This document shows, piece after piece, positions 1-8,229 of a stretch of DNA of 64,000 nucleotides. Where the stretch lies: assembly GCF_003337375.1 (NCBI RefSeq), contig NZ_QPJD01000002.1, forward strand, positions 248,001 through 312,000, in the 5' to 3' direction. Origin of the DNA: Paenibacillus prosopidis. Its GTDB lineage: Bacteria; Bacillota; Bacilli; Paenibacillales; Paenibacillaceae. The notes beneath the pieces were generated by a model, which had not been told where the DNA came from, ran no database searches, and saw only the letters and a program-made list of their open reading frames with translations. The translations under genes and the position numbers were made by a program. Positions within the stretch are counted from its first letter, which is position 1. Every line of letters starts with the position of its first letter.

Positions 1-555
1 CAAACCATTTCACAGGAGCTCACGATCAAGGATGGCGTCGGGCAATTGTTCCGCCTCCTCCCTGCTTCGATGCAGAAGGAGGTCGTTGATTTCAGCATTT
101 CCAATGCCCGAATTCGCGATGGCTTCGCATCATTTCTGACCTACTGCAAAGAACAGCAAATCGAGTTTTACGTAACGAGCGGCGGCATCGATTTCTTCGT
201 ATATCCGATTCTCGAACCGTATGGCATACCCAGTGACCATATCTATTGCAACGGAAGCGACTTCAGCGGCGGCCGAATTGAAATTTTGTGGCCGAATCCA
301 TGCGATGAGCATTGCAGCAACGATTGCGGCATGTGCAAAACGACGATTATGCGCCGCTTCCCGGCTGATCAATACGAGCGGATTATTATCGGCGACAGCG
401 TAACGGATTTCGAAGGAGCAAAGCTCGCCGATCTTGTATTCTCGCGTTCCCACTTGACCGTGAAATGCCAAGAGCTCGGATTGCCGCATCATGAATATGA
501 AACATTCCACGATATTATCCAATATATGGATGCCGAAAGGGAGACTGCGAAATGA
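1..555 (+). CDS. mtnX: 2-hydroxy-3-keto-5-methylthiopentenyl-1-phosphate phosphatase, 5' end cut by window edge
   Basis: HAD-superfamily phosphatase of the methionine salvage pathway, removing phosphate from the enol intermediate made from methylthioribulose-1-phosphate. The reading frame is open from base 1 (Q-T-I-S-Q-E-L...), so the nucleophile Asp motif lies outside the window and the TTG at 46 is not the real start. Visible are the HAD motif II region (YVTSGGIDFF) and the acidic motif GDSVTDFEGA. It overlaps mtnB by 4 nt (ATGA), which implies translational coupling and supports the MtnX assignment over a generic HAD phosphatase. Confidence 0.92.
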   Translation, partial: QTISQELTIKDGVGQLFRLLPASMQKEVVDFSISNARIRDGFASFLTYCKEQQIEFYVTSGGIDFFVYPILEPYGIPSDHIYCNGSDFSGGRIEILWPNPCDEHCSNDCGMCKTTIMRRFPADQYERIIIGDSVTDFEGAKLADLVFSRSHLTVKCQELGLPHHEYETFHDIIQYMDAERETAK

Positions 556-1205
556 GCTTTCAAAAAATCGCATTAGAGGATAAGCAGCGGGCTTTATCTG
601 AGCTGCGCGACGTGAAGGAGCTGTTTGCCTCGCGCGGCTTGTTCCCGGGAACAAGCGGCAATCTATCCATACGCGTTGGCGATTACAAGCCGGATGAGTT
701 CCAATTCGCCATTACTGCCAGCGGCAAAGATAAAACGGTTCATACACCGGAGGACTATTTGTTCGTTGACCAAGACGGCAAGCCATGCGAGACCACCCGG
801 CTTAAGCCATCCGCGGAAACGCTCATCCATTGTGAAATATACAAGCTAACCGGGGCAGGCGCTATTTTCCATGTGCACACTGTATTTAATAGCGTCATTT
901 CCGAATATTTCTGGGACCGCAAGTCAGTGCCCGTCGACGGTGTCGAGTTGATCAAAGGCTTTAATATTTGGGAAGAAGAGGCGCATATCGATATTCCGAT
1001 CGTATCGAATTTCGCCCATATCCCTTCTATCGTTCCTGAGATCACTGAGCGAATCGTCCAAAACATTCCCGGCATACTGCTGCGCAAGCACGGGATATAC
1101 GCTTGGGGTGCCAATGCATTTGAAGCGAAGCGTCATTTGGAGGCATTCGAATTTATTTTCGAATATGTATACCGGTTGGAAATGCTGACTCGCGGCACTC
1201 GTTAA
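552..1205 (+). CDS. mtnB: Methylthioribulose-1-phosphate dehydratase
   Basis: Class II aldolase/adducin-fold, zinc-dependent dehydratase of methionine salvage, cytoplasmic, 217 residues (near the usual family length). The zinc-ligand motif HVHT (about residue 105-110) and a later RKHG histidine (about 178) are present, with the GTSGNLSIR substrate loop near residue 35. The ATG overlaps the mtnX stop. A strong terminator follows directly, so mtnD, which follows mtnB in the B. subtilis mtnWXBD operon, is not in this transcript. Confidence 0.95.
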   Translation: MSFQKIALEDKQRALSELRDVKELFASRGLFPGTSGNLSIRVGDYKPDEFQFAITASGKDKTVHTPEDYLFVDQDGKPCETTRLKPSAETLIHCEIYKLTGAGAIFHVHTVFNSVISEYFWDRKSVPVDGVELIKGFNIWEEEAHIDIPIVSNFAHIPSIVPEITERIVQNIPGILLRKHGIYAWGANAFEAKRHLEAFEFIFEYVYRLEMLTRGTR

Positions 1206-1222
1206 ATAAGTTACATGCTAAA

Positions 1223-1267
1223 AAAGAGCAGTCCAAAACGCGCACCTTTCGTTTTAGACTGCTCTTT
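1223..1267 (+). terminator. Rho-independent terminator after mtnB
   Basis: AAAGAGCAGTC (1223-1233) pairs with GACTGCTCTTT (1257-1267), extended inward by AAAACG/CGTTTT. The arms start and end in A/T runs. It closes the mtn transcript before the next promoter. Confidence 0.85.
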
Positions 1268-1286
1268 GTTATATACAGGAAAGGAC

Positions 1287-1317
1287 TTGACTTTGACGTA
1301 ACGTTAAAGTTCAAAAT
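1287..1317 (+). promoter_or_regulatory. MerR-type promoter with operator in a 19-bp spacer
   Basis: A -35 hexamer TTGACT (1287-1292) and a -10-like CAAAAT (1312-1317) are separated by 19 bp, the long spacer typical of MerR-controlled promoters. The spacer region holds a near-perfect dyad, ACTTTGACGT-A-ACGTTAAAGT (1290-1310). The MerR-like gene starts 22 nt downstream, so autoregulation is the simple reading (inference). Confidence 0.7.
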
Positions 1318-1338
1318 GGCAGGAGGAGGGGATCCGTC

Positions 1339-2349
1339 ATGAAGGTGCATGAGGCAGCAAAGCTGCTTGGAGTAACACCGAGATCGCTGCGGTTTTACGA
1401 AGAAAAAGGGCTTATTAAGCCGCATAAGGAAGCAGTTAACGGATACCGGACCTATTCCGATGATGATCTCCTGCGGTTGCGCTGGATTGTAACGCTGCGA
1501 GAGCTGGGAATGCCCGTCTCCGCTATAATCGAAGCTTTAAATTCGATGGATGAGCCGGAAGCATTCATTTGCAAGATAGACGGTGCCCGCGCATCGTTGT
1601 ATGAAGAATGGGTTTCCGCTACCGAAGCTCTTCAAGCACTCGACGAGACCTTATTGGCATGGCAGCAAGGAGGCTCTGCTCAGCTTGTGCATGCCGAACA
1701 GACCGCCGAACGAATTAGACAAAATCGAAAGCTTCGTTCGTCGTGGAGCGATCAGTGGAATTATAACGAGATTGCTTTGCGATATGGACAAGACGCCCCG
1801 CAAGCTACCTTGGAAGGGGAGTTAACCGCTCAGCAATACGAGCAGGCGCTTGGGCGCACAGTTGAATGGCTTGATCCCCGACCGGGTGAGCCAGGCTTGG
1901 AGCTTGGAGCAGGCAGCGGAAACTTGTCGGTCCTTCTCGCTGCCGCCGGAGTAAAGCTGACAGTCATTGAGCAATCGACCGAGATGCTATCCATCTTGCG
2001 CAACCGGTTGCCTCTTGTCGACGCAAAGCAAGGCAATTTGCTTACTCTCCCGCTAACCTCCCAATCGTACTCCTTTATCGGATGTACCTTTGCCATGCAT
2101 CATTTAAACCATTCACAGCAATTACTCGCTCTCGAAGAAATGGATCGTGTACTTATGCCTGGCGGACGTATCGTCATTACCGGATTAATGTCCGAGCAGG
2201 AGCCGGAACAATCGGTTAAGCATGAACTGCCGCTTGTAACCACTTCTTCACTTCCTGAGCTTGTTCATAGCCTTGAAGACAACGGATATTCTGTCGTAAC
2301 AGAAAGTCTGTGGGGGAATACTTGCATACTCTGTGCAATCAAACCATAG
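1339..2349 (+). CDS. MerR-family regulator fused to a SAM-dependent methyltransferase domain
   Basis: The N-terminal about 75 residues are a MerR winged helix (HEAAKLLGVTPRSLRFYEEK, then GYRTYSDDDL). A helical linker follows, and from about residue 180 a class I methyltransferase with motif I LELGAGSGNLSVLL, an acidic post-I segment (VIEQS) and the motif IV-like region with FAMHHLNH. Total 336 residues. The start ATG follows GGAGGAGGGG. The effector and the methyl acceptor are not known. Its own promoter carries a MerR-type dyad. The fusion could be a sensor that modifies its ligand, or a methyltransferase under its own control; neither can be decided from sequence. Confidence 0.85.
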   Translation: MKVHEAAKLLGVTPRSLRFYEEKGLIKPHKEAVNGYRTYSDDDLLRLRWIVTLRELGMPVSAIIEALNSMDEPEAFICKIDGARASLYEEWVSATEALQALDETLLAWQQGGSAQLVHAEQTAERIRQNRKLRSSWSDQWNYNEIALRYGQDAPQATLEGELTAQQYEQALGRTVEWLDPRPGEPGLELGAGSGNLSVLLAAAGVKLTVIEQSTEMLSILRNRLPLVDAKQGNLLTLPLTSQSYSFIGCTFAMHHLNHSQQLLALEEMDRVLMPGGRIVITGLMSEQEPEQSVKHELPLVTTSSLPELVHSLEDNGYSVVTESLWGNTCILCAIKP

Positions 2350-2455
2350 TAGACGCGTCGAAACTCCCTAACCCTTGAGGCCTGTTTTTGCTACCATTTG
2401 GCTCAAATCTTTTATGCTGTCTGAGACTAATATTTGATGTGAGGGCGGGACGTAC

Positions 2456-2525
2456 GGACACAGAATCCGTTATTAAAGAAAAAAAGAGTATAAAATTGGT
2501 ATAGGTGGACAGAGGATCCGTTATT
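2456..2525. repeat. Two copies of a 19-bp direct repeat in an intergenic stretch
   Basis: GGACACAGAATCCGTTATT (2456-2474) and GGACAGAGGATCCGTTATT (2507-2525) match at 17 of 19 positions, each followed by an A-rich tract, with a 51-bp period. They lie in the 266-bp gap between two converging genes. Otherwise the gap shows only a small GGGG/CCCC hairpin (about 2538-2551) and the dnaD terminator. No function is evident. Confidence 0.6.
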
Positions 2526-2591
2526 CTCAGAAAAACGCTTGAATAAGGGGCATGAACCCCGTCCCTTAAAGGATGTCGCATCCCGTATTTC

Positions 2592-2617
2592 AAAAAAAAG
2601 GCCAAGCCTCTCGGCCT
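2592..2617 (-). terminator. Terminator after dnaD
   Basis: On the minus strand AGGCCGAG-AGG-CTTGGCCT (2617-2599, one G-U pair) is followed by eight Ts. The stem includes the end of the dnaD coding region. Confidence 0.85.
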
Positions 2618-3296
2618 AGCCTCTTCCTCCCCGAAACTTTTGCGCATGAGCGCGCGCTTCGTCCGCATTTGTTACCCGGTTACGGCTCCATTCGATTAGG
2701 ATCCGGTCAATATACCGCAAGCTTAGCTTACCGGCAAATACCGCTTCTTTGAGCGCGAAACGAATGATTTCGTCGGTGTAACGGTCCTGATCGAGCCAAC
2801 CGGTAATCGTCTCGCATTCCATAGGTGACAATAATCGACCGAACTCTTGCTCGAACACGCTGAACAGGTCAGCTGACGAAGCAGAGTGGTTCCTCATCGG
2901 CTGGCGCTCAGCCTTCCGAGTTTCCCGCTTCTGCTCAGCGGTCAGCTGCGCCGCCTTTAGCAGCCATCCGTTCCAGTTATACCGCTCAGATTGCTTGCCT
3001 GAACCACTGTCAACATACTCGTCAATCGTTAGAAACTCATCCTTCATTAATCGGCCAAGCATTTGGCCGACCTCCCGGACTGAAATTCCCATCCGATCGG
3101 CAAGCTCCTCCGGCGTAGGAAAATCATTCAAATCCGCTTCCATGTAAACCATGATTTGCAGCAGCAGCATCGCTTCCGTATCCGACAATTCAAGCTGGCG
3201 GTAAGTGCGAAGAAGCATAGCGGACACATGCACACCGCCCTCCTGCAGCGCAGCTGCCATCCCGTGCGAATACGCCTTCCAAATCTCGTTGTTCAC
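2616..3296 (-). CDS. dnaD: DNA replication initiation protein DnaD
   Basis: Primosome protein that acts with DnaB and DnaI at initiation and restart of replication. About 226 residues: an N-terminal winged-helix DDBH1 domain (PTPEELADRMGISVREVGQM near residue 60-80) and a C-terminal DDBH2 domain ending in the helix with YIDRILIEWSRN. The GTG at 3296 is chosen because GGGAGG lies 9 nt upstream; a TTG 9 codons earlier has no good site. It follows ackA after 27 nt. In B. subtilis dnaD is next to asnS and nth; here it closes an ackA operon. Confidence 0.92.
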   Translation of the reverse strand: MNNEIWKAYSHGMAAALQEGGVHVSAMLLRTYRQLELSDTEAMLLLQIMVYMEADLNDFPTPEELADRMGISVREVGQMLGRLMKDEFLTIDEYVDSGSGKQSERYNWNGWLLKAAQLTAEQKRETRKAERQPMRNHSASSADLFSVFEQEFGRLLSPMECETITGWLDQDRYTDEIIRFALKEAVFAGKLSLRYIDRILIEWSRNRVTNADEARAHAQKFRGGRG

Positions 3297-3323
3297 TGCC
3301 TGCTGCCTCCCTATATGATCCAA

Positions 3324-4535
3324 TTACGATGTCTTGGATTTTTTGACAAGATTATAAGTATCTCTCGCAATCAATAGCTCCTCGTTCGTTGGGACAACGA
3401 GCACTTTCACTCGGGAGCTGATCTTCGAAATTTCCCGCACGTCCTTCCGTCGTTCCTCATTCCGTTCTTCGTCAAGGTCAATGCCGAGAAAGGTTATTCC
3501 CTCGCACACCGCTTTTCGCAAGGCAACGGAATTTTCACCGACGCCTGCTGTAAACACAAGCGTATCGAGACCGTTCATCGCCGCTGCATAAGCGCCGATA
3601 TATTTTTTCAAACGGTACGTGTACATGTCAAAAGCAAGCTTCGCATTCTTGTCGCCTTCGTGCATCGCTTCGGTGACCTCTCGCATATCGCTGCTAATGC
3701 CGGATACGGCAAGCATGCCGCTATGTTTGTTAAGCATAGAATTAACTTCATTTAAAGTCAATTCTTCTTTGTTCATGACAAAAGGAACGATAGCCGGATC
3801 CAGATCGCCGCTTCTCGTGCCCATCATCAGCCCCTCGAGCGGAGTCATTCCCATGCTGGTGTCAAACGATTTGCCGCCTAAAATAGCCGCGCAGCTCGCA
3901 CCGTTGCCGATGTGGCATGTTATCATTTTGAGCGATTCAATCGGCTTCTCCAAATAATCGGCAGCTTGTCCGCTAACATAGGAATGAGAAGTGCCGTGAA
4001 AGCCGTATCTGCGAATTTTGTGGCGGCGGTAAAGTACAGTCGGTATAGGATACAAATAGGACGTGTTTGGCATAGTCTGATGGAAGGCCGTATCGAATAC
4101 GACCGCCTGCGGCACATCCGGCATGTTCGTTTCTACCGCGGTGATCCCCATCATATGTGCAGGGTTATGAAGAGGCGCAAGATCGAAGAGCCTGCGGATT
4201 TCCAGTTTGACCTCCTGCGTAACGAGAACGGAGCTGCTGAACGCCTCTCCTCCATGCACAACCCGATGACCGACCGCTTCAATTTCATTCATATGAGTTA
4301 AAGCGCCATGCTCCGGATGAGTAAGCATCTCGGCAACACGCTTAACCGCCGTTACATGGTCTAAAATTTCACTGACTTGGCGAACCTCCGGCTTATCTGC
4401 CGGCTCGTGCGTGACAATGGAGGAATCCATTCCGATACGCTCAACACGGCCGCTCGCAAGCACCGATTCGTCCCGCATATCGTAAAGCTGATATTTTAAA
4501 GAAGAGCTTCCGGCATTGATGACAAGTACTTTCAT
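3324..4535 (-). CDS. ackA: Acetate kinase
   Basis: ATP:acetate phosphotransferase joining acetyl phosphate and ATP, cytoplasmic. The 403 residues match the family. Signature segments are VLVINAGSSSLKYQL at the N-terminus, GFHGTSH near residue 178, and the phosphate-binding GNGASCAA and TMGMTPLEG regions. The ATG overlaps the preceding hbd stop by one base (TAATG) and has GGAG 10 nt upstream. No pta gene is nearby. Confidence 0.97.
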   Translation of the reverse strand: MKVLVINAGSSSLKYQLYDMRDESVLASGRVERIGMDSSIVTHEPADKPEVRQVSEILDHVTAVKRVAEMLTHPEHGALTHMNEIEAVGHRVVHGGEAFSSSVLVTQEVKLEIRRLFDLAPLHNPAHMMGITAVETNMPDVPQAVVFDTAFHQTMPNTSYLYPIPTVLYRRHKIRRYGFHGTSHSYVSGQAADYLEKPIESLKMITCHIGNGASCAAILGGKSFDTSMGMTPLEGLMMGTRSGDLDPAIVPFVMNKEELTLNEVNSMLNKHSGMLAVSGISSDMREVTEAMHEGDKNAKLAFDMYTYRLKKYIGAYAAAMNGLDTLVFTAGVGENSVALRKAVCEGITFLGIDLDEERNEERRKDVREISKISSRVKVLVVPTNEELLIARDTYNLVKKSKTS

Positions 4536-5407
4536 TAGATTCTGTCTCCATCCTTATCGTATTTAAAAAATCCGATTCCGGATTTGGCGCCAAGATGTCC
4601 GGCACGCACCATTTTTTTCAGTACGATCGATGGACGGTATTTCAGTTCGCCGTATTCGCGGAACATACGGTCAAGCGCGGCTAGCACCGAATCCAAACCG
4701 AAGCGGTCACACATTTCGAAAGGTCCATGCTGGAAGGAGTAGCCGATTCGCATGGCATTATCAATATCTTCTGCAGATGCAACCCCCTCCTCTAATACGT
4801 GCAGCGCTTCATTGATGAATAAGCAAATGAGGCGAGTCGTGACGAATCCGGGAGATTCAAATACCATAACGCCTTTTTTGTTAATAACCTCTTCAACAAA
4901 ATGCTTCGTTTTTGCAAACGTATCCTCGGACGTTTTCAATCCCCGTACAATTTCAACCAAGTCGATCTTGAACACCGGATATATAAAATGCATGCCGATT
5001 ACGCGGTCCGGATACTGCGTTACACTCGCTAGCTCCGTCAAGCTGAGCGTTGACGTATTGCTTGCCAAAATAACATCCGCTCCGCAAATGCGGTCGATTT
5101 CTTCAAATATAGCCTTTTTGCTATCCAAGTCTTCTGTTATCGTCTCGATAACAAGCTCGCAATCAGTAAGTTCCTCGTAGCTGAGCGTCGGCTCGATGCG
5201 GTTCATGATGAGCTTTTTCTCCGCCATCGTGATCGCCCATTTCTCGATTTGCTTATCCAAACTAATTTCAATCATTTGCTTTCCGTATGCAAGACGTTCG
5301 TCAGAGCGCTCGACAATAATAACATCCAATCCTTTGGAAGCAAGCATTTCCGCTATGCCCTGTCCCATCGTTCCGACTCCGACAACGCCGACCTTTTTTA
5401 TGTTCAA
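4535..5407 (-). CDS. 3-hydroxyacyl/3-hydroxybutyryl-CoA dehydrogenase
   Basis: NAD-dependent dehydrogenase with an N-terminal Rossmann fold (GVVGVGTMGQGIA) and the C-terminal 3HCDH domain, 290 residues. It likely oxidises L-3-hydroxyacyl-CoA. The catalytic-loop histidine is present (GMHF), but the usual FFNP reads FIYP and the family Asn in the VNR motif reads T (GFVTTRL), so it belongs to a divergent subgroup and its substrate is uncertain. TTG start with AAGGAG 9 nt upstream. It is the first gene of a transcript with ackA and dnaD. Confidence 0.85.
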   Translation of the reverse strand: MNIKKVGVVGVGTMGQGIAEMLASKGLDVIIVERSDERLAYGKQMIEISLDKQIEKWAITMAEKKLIMNRIEPTLSYEELTDCELVIETITEDLDSKKAIFEEIDRICGADVILASNTSTLSLTELASVTQYPDRVIGMHFIYPVFKIDLVEIVRGLKTSEDTFAKTKHFVEEVINKKGVMVFESPGFVTTRLICLFINEALHVLEEGVASAEDIDNAMRIGYSFQHGPFEMCDRFGLDSVLAALDRMFREYGELKYRPSIVLKKMVRAGHLGAKSGIGFFKYDKDGDRI

Positions 5408-5504
5408 TGTAAATAACTCCTTCTAGGTGGGGAGAATGCGTCTTATAACCTAATGAGAAACATTCTCTGATGATGTGGTTCAATCTTATTATAACGAATT
5501 TCAT

Positions 5505-5537
5505 CAAAAAAAGAAGGCGGACAGACGCTCCGCCTTC
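5505..5537 (-). terminator. Terminator after the FtsH-like gene
   Basis: GAAGGCGGA (5513-5521) pairs with TCCGCCTTC (5529-5537) around a 7-nt loop; in the minus direction it is followed by seven Ts. It isolates the FtsH-like gene from hbd-ackA-dnaD. Confidence 0.9.
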
Positions 5538-5559
5538 AAATTGTAATATTGTAAACGTT

Positions 5560-7053
5560 TTATGCAGCTGAATACCGATCTAATAGGATCCGGAATTCAT
5601 TTCCGCTTAACGTTTCCTCACGAAGCAGCGTATGCAAGGAATGTGTAAACACTTCACGCTTCTCCTCGAGCAACGATTTTGTTCTGATCATCAGTTCATC
5701 CAAAATCGTACGGTTGATGCGTGCCCAAGCCTCCGGTGTCATCATCGAGGAATCTATAATACCTAGCTCGGTCAAGCCCGATTCAACGAGCGTCTTCACA
5801 ATGCTTATCGATTGCTCAAAGTCGCCGCGCGAGCCCGTGCTGCGGTTACCATAGAAGATTTCCTCCGCGGCTGCCCCTCCCAGAGCAATCATTATTTGAC
5901 CATGCAGAAATGATGTTGTATACAAATAACGATCCTGCTGCGGATTATGGCGGACGTACCCGAGTGCCTGTCCGCGAGGGGATAAAGCTACCTGCGATAC
6001 GCTGCCCGGCCGGATTAGCTCTGCTGTAATGGCATGTCCAAGCTCGTGCAAAGCAACACGCTCCCGCTCTTCCTTCGTTCCTTCCCGGTCCGTTTTCTCG
6101 CCCATCATTACTTTATCAATCGCCATGGATAGATGCTTCTCTTCAATGGTCCCGCTATTCTCGCGCATCGCATATATGGCAGCTTCATTCATGACGCTTT
6201 CAAGCTGAGCCCCGGAGAAACCGAATGATTCTGCGGCAATACGCTCCATATCAACGCTGTCGCTGATTGGCTTATTTTTTGCATGAATATTCAAGATATG
6301 CAGCCTGCCCTTTTTATCAGGCAAATCGACGCCGATATGCCGGTCAAAGCGTCCCGGACGAAGCAGTGCGCTATCCAGCATTTCCTTACGGTTCGTTGCC
6401 GCAATCAATAATATGCGCGGTGATTCGTTAGCGTGAATACCGTCCATTTCAGTCAACAACTGATTCAACGTTTGATCGTATTCCCGCTGCTGACCGCCAT
6501 CCCGCTTACCTCCGATAACCTCAATCTCATCGATAAAGATAACCGCATTGCTCTTTCCAGCTTTATTCGCTTTCGTTCTCGCTTCTTTAAACAAATCACG
6601 TACCCGGCCAGCTCCGACGCCCACATACATTTCTACGAACTCACTGCCTGAAGCAGTCAAATAGATGGAATCCGTATAATGTGCGGCCGCTTTTGCCAGC
6701 AGTGTCTTCCCCGTTCCGGGAGGACCATACAGCAATATCCCCTTCAATGGACGTATGCCAAGCTTCGCGATCTCTTCTTGCCGAACAAGAAAATCCAGCG
6801 CCTCTACAAGCTCCTGCTTGGCCCGCTCCTGCCCTCCGATTTGATCGAATGAAAATGGAGCCGCTTTTGTTGCGGGAAGCCGCTTTCGGCTAGGCAGTGC
6901 CGTCAACTTCCCTTTGCTTCGCATCGAATAGAAAACTGCGAATCCTAATATGCCAAAAAACAGGATTGGCAGCACATTTTCTCCTATAAATATTAAAAAT
7001 AGAATAAGGACAGGAACAAATCCAATGGCGATCTCTAATGCATATTTACGCAT
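5560..7053 (-). CDS. Short FtsH-like membrane AAA+ zinc protease
   Basis: About 497 residues against about 640 for canonical FtsH. Two closely spaced N-terminal transmembrane helices leave almost no extracytoplasmic domain, then an AAA+ module: Walker A GPPGTGKT, Walker B VIFIDEIE, SRH with TNRKEMLDSALLRPGRFDR. The M41 peptidase site is HELGH (canonical HEAGH) with a later SRGDFEQ acidic ligand, so both activities look intact. ATG at 7053 has GGAGGT 8 nt upstream and overlaps the preceding gene by 8 nt. It is probably a second, specialised FtsH paralogue acting with its neighbour; the main FtsH is expected elsewhere. Confidence 0.85.
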   Translation of the reverse strand: MRKYALEIAIGFVPVLILFLIFIGENVLPILFFGILGFAVFYSMRSKGKLTALPSRKRLPATKAAPFSFDQIGGQERAKQELVEALDFLVRQEEIAKLGIRPLKGILLYGPPGTGKTLLAKAAAHYTDSIYLTASGSEFVEMYVGVGAGRVRDLFKEARTKANKAGKSNAVIFIDEIEVIGGKRDGGQQREYDQTLNQLLTEMDGIHANESPRILLIAATNRKEMLDSALLRPGRFDRHIGVDLPDKKGRLHILNIHAKNKPISDSVDMERIAAESFGFSGAQLESVMNEAAIYAMRENSGTIEEKHLSMAIDKVMMGEKTDREGTKEERERVALHELGHAITAELIRPGSVSQVALSPRGQALGYVRHNPQQDRYLYTTSFLHGQIMIALGGAAAEEIFYGNRSTGSRGDFEQSISIVKTLVESGLTELGIIDSSMMTPEAWARINRTILDELMIRTKSLLEEKREVFTHSLHTLLREETLSGNEFRILLDRYSAA

Positions 7054-7585
7054 TCGACCACACCTCCAACTGCACAGGTGTGCGTGGAAGCACGACATAT
7101 TTGGCAGACAACGAATCTTTAATCGTTATATACACATTTGTTTCATCCATCTCTGTCAACACGGTAACATCTTCATAAGCCTTAGCTGCTTCGTTCATCG
7201 CATTTGGGATATCTGAATAAGACTTTTTCTCCATTGCTTCCGCAACCTTAAACAAAGAGGCATACCATAGCTCATCAAGCTGCTTGCTTGGATTCGATTT
7301 AATTTCAAGCTCAAGCTTACGGTCACCAAATACATCCTTACCATTTGCTGCAATCGTTTCATATATCGTTCTAACATTTGCGTCAGTTGATAATTCTAAC
7401 TCAACCGTTACTTGCTCGCTGTTCATTATTGGCTTCTTCGCTGAAACCACGCCTTCTATTTCCTTTACAGCTTCCTCTAAAGGGGCTGCAACGGCCACTT
7501 GATTGTATATAGCCCATCCACCGAAAAATATAGAAGCTGACACAGCAGCTGTAATGATAACGGGTATTATACGCGGTCTCATCAT
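7046..7585 (-). CDS. Membrane-anchored protein of unknown function upstream of the FtsH-like protease
   Basis: About 179 residues with one N-terminal transmembrane helix (IIPVIITAAVSASIFFGGWA) and a soluble part outside the cytoplasm by topology, mixed alpha/beta. I do not recognise the family. A TTG two codons earlier is an alternative start; AAGGGG lies 10 nt before the ATG at 7585. The 8-nt overlap with the protease gene suggests the two proteins are made together and may interact (inference): the short protease lacks the extracytoplasmic domain of FtsH and this protein supplies one. Confidence 0.7.
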   Translation of the reverse strand: MMRPRIIPVIITAAVSASIFFGGWAIYNQVAVAAPLEEAVKEIEGVVSAKKPIMNSEQVTVELELSTDANVRTIYETIAANGKDVFGDRKLELEIKSNPSKQLDELWYASLFKVAEAMEKKSYSDIPNAMNEAAKAYEDVTVLTEMDETNVYITIKDSLSAKYVVLPRTPVQLEVWSNA

Positions 7586-7688
7586 AATCAAATTACCCCT
7601 TCCCTAGCTTGTATGTCTTTCCGTATATCAATTACGCTATACGAAAGTATATCATATTTTGCTGTAAGAAAGGCTGTGTAAAAATAGG

Positions 7689-7712
7689 AAACGGAGCCTC
7701 AAGGCTCCGTTT
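7689..7712 (-). terminator. Hairpin terminator at the ypmB stop
   Basis: AAACGGAGCC (7689-7698) pairs with GGCTCCGTTT (7703-7712) with a TCAA loop that holds the ypmB stop codon. The downstream T-run is weak in the minus direction, so termination may be partial. Confidence 0.6.
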
Positions 7713-8229
7713 TGGCAGGCAGCCGGTAGACACTAATGAGTGTACCGCTGTCAAATGTATAAAATTCATAAAAATAATGGGACGGCCCTTGACCGATCGA
7801 ATAAAAAATTTCCCAGACCGGCTCACCGTCCAGCAGACCCGGCTGAATTCGCTTCACCACAGCATCCGGTTTGGAGGCTGTAAAGGAATCCTTTACCGAT
7901 CGGGAAGAAACGCTGTCGGAAGCTTTAATGATTTCAGGCTGCTTATCCTCGGTTATCCATACGAATACCTCGTTAGCTTCTTCATCAATTCCTTCTACGA
8001 TCCAGCTCTCCGTATTCCATACATGCTTATAGATGTTCTCAACCTCGACAAGATTTGCAGCAGCAGCAGCTTTTGCCTTAGCATCGCTTATAGCCGACCA
8101 TTGCGGCATTTGAATGTCACGGAAATAAATGAAGAACACCGTAATGAAAAGCAGCAAGGCAGCTGCACTAACGAACAGCCAGCGCTGCAGCGTCATGAAC
8201 GGCGGGCGTTTCTTGGCAATCAATCGCAT
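7699..8229 (-). CDS. ypmB: YpmB/TseB-like membrane protein
   Basis: 176 residues: a short cytoplasmic arm with RLIAKKR, one transmembrane helix (WLFVSAAALLLFITVFFIYF) and an extracytoplasmic part with two PepSY-like cystatin folds, as in B. subtilis YpmB/TseB, which affects PBP2A and cell elongation. ATG overlaps the preceding mtaD stop by one base (TAATG) and has no good Shine-Dalgarno, so it likely depends on coupling; a later ATG before the TM helix is a weaker alternative. Position between dinG/rex/mtaD and dnaD fits the B. subtilis order dinG-ypmA-ypmB-aspB-asnS-dnaD. Confidence 0.8.
   Translation of the reverse strand: MRLIAKKRPPFMTLQRWLFVSAAALLLFITVFFIYFRDIQMPQWSAISDAKAKAAAAANLVEVENIYKHVWNTESWIVEGIDEEANEVFVWITEDKQPEIIKASDSVSSRSVKDSFTASKPDAVVKRIQPGLLDGEPVWEIFYSIGQGPSHYFYEFYTFDSGTLISVYRLPAKTEP

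Noticed and set aside
130..654. 174-codon minus-strand frame over mtnX and mtnB
   Set aside because: Shadow of two well-supported plus-strand genes; no family features.
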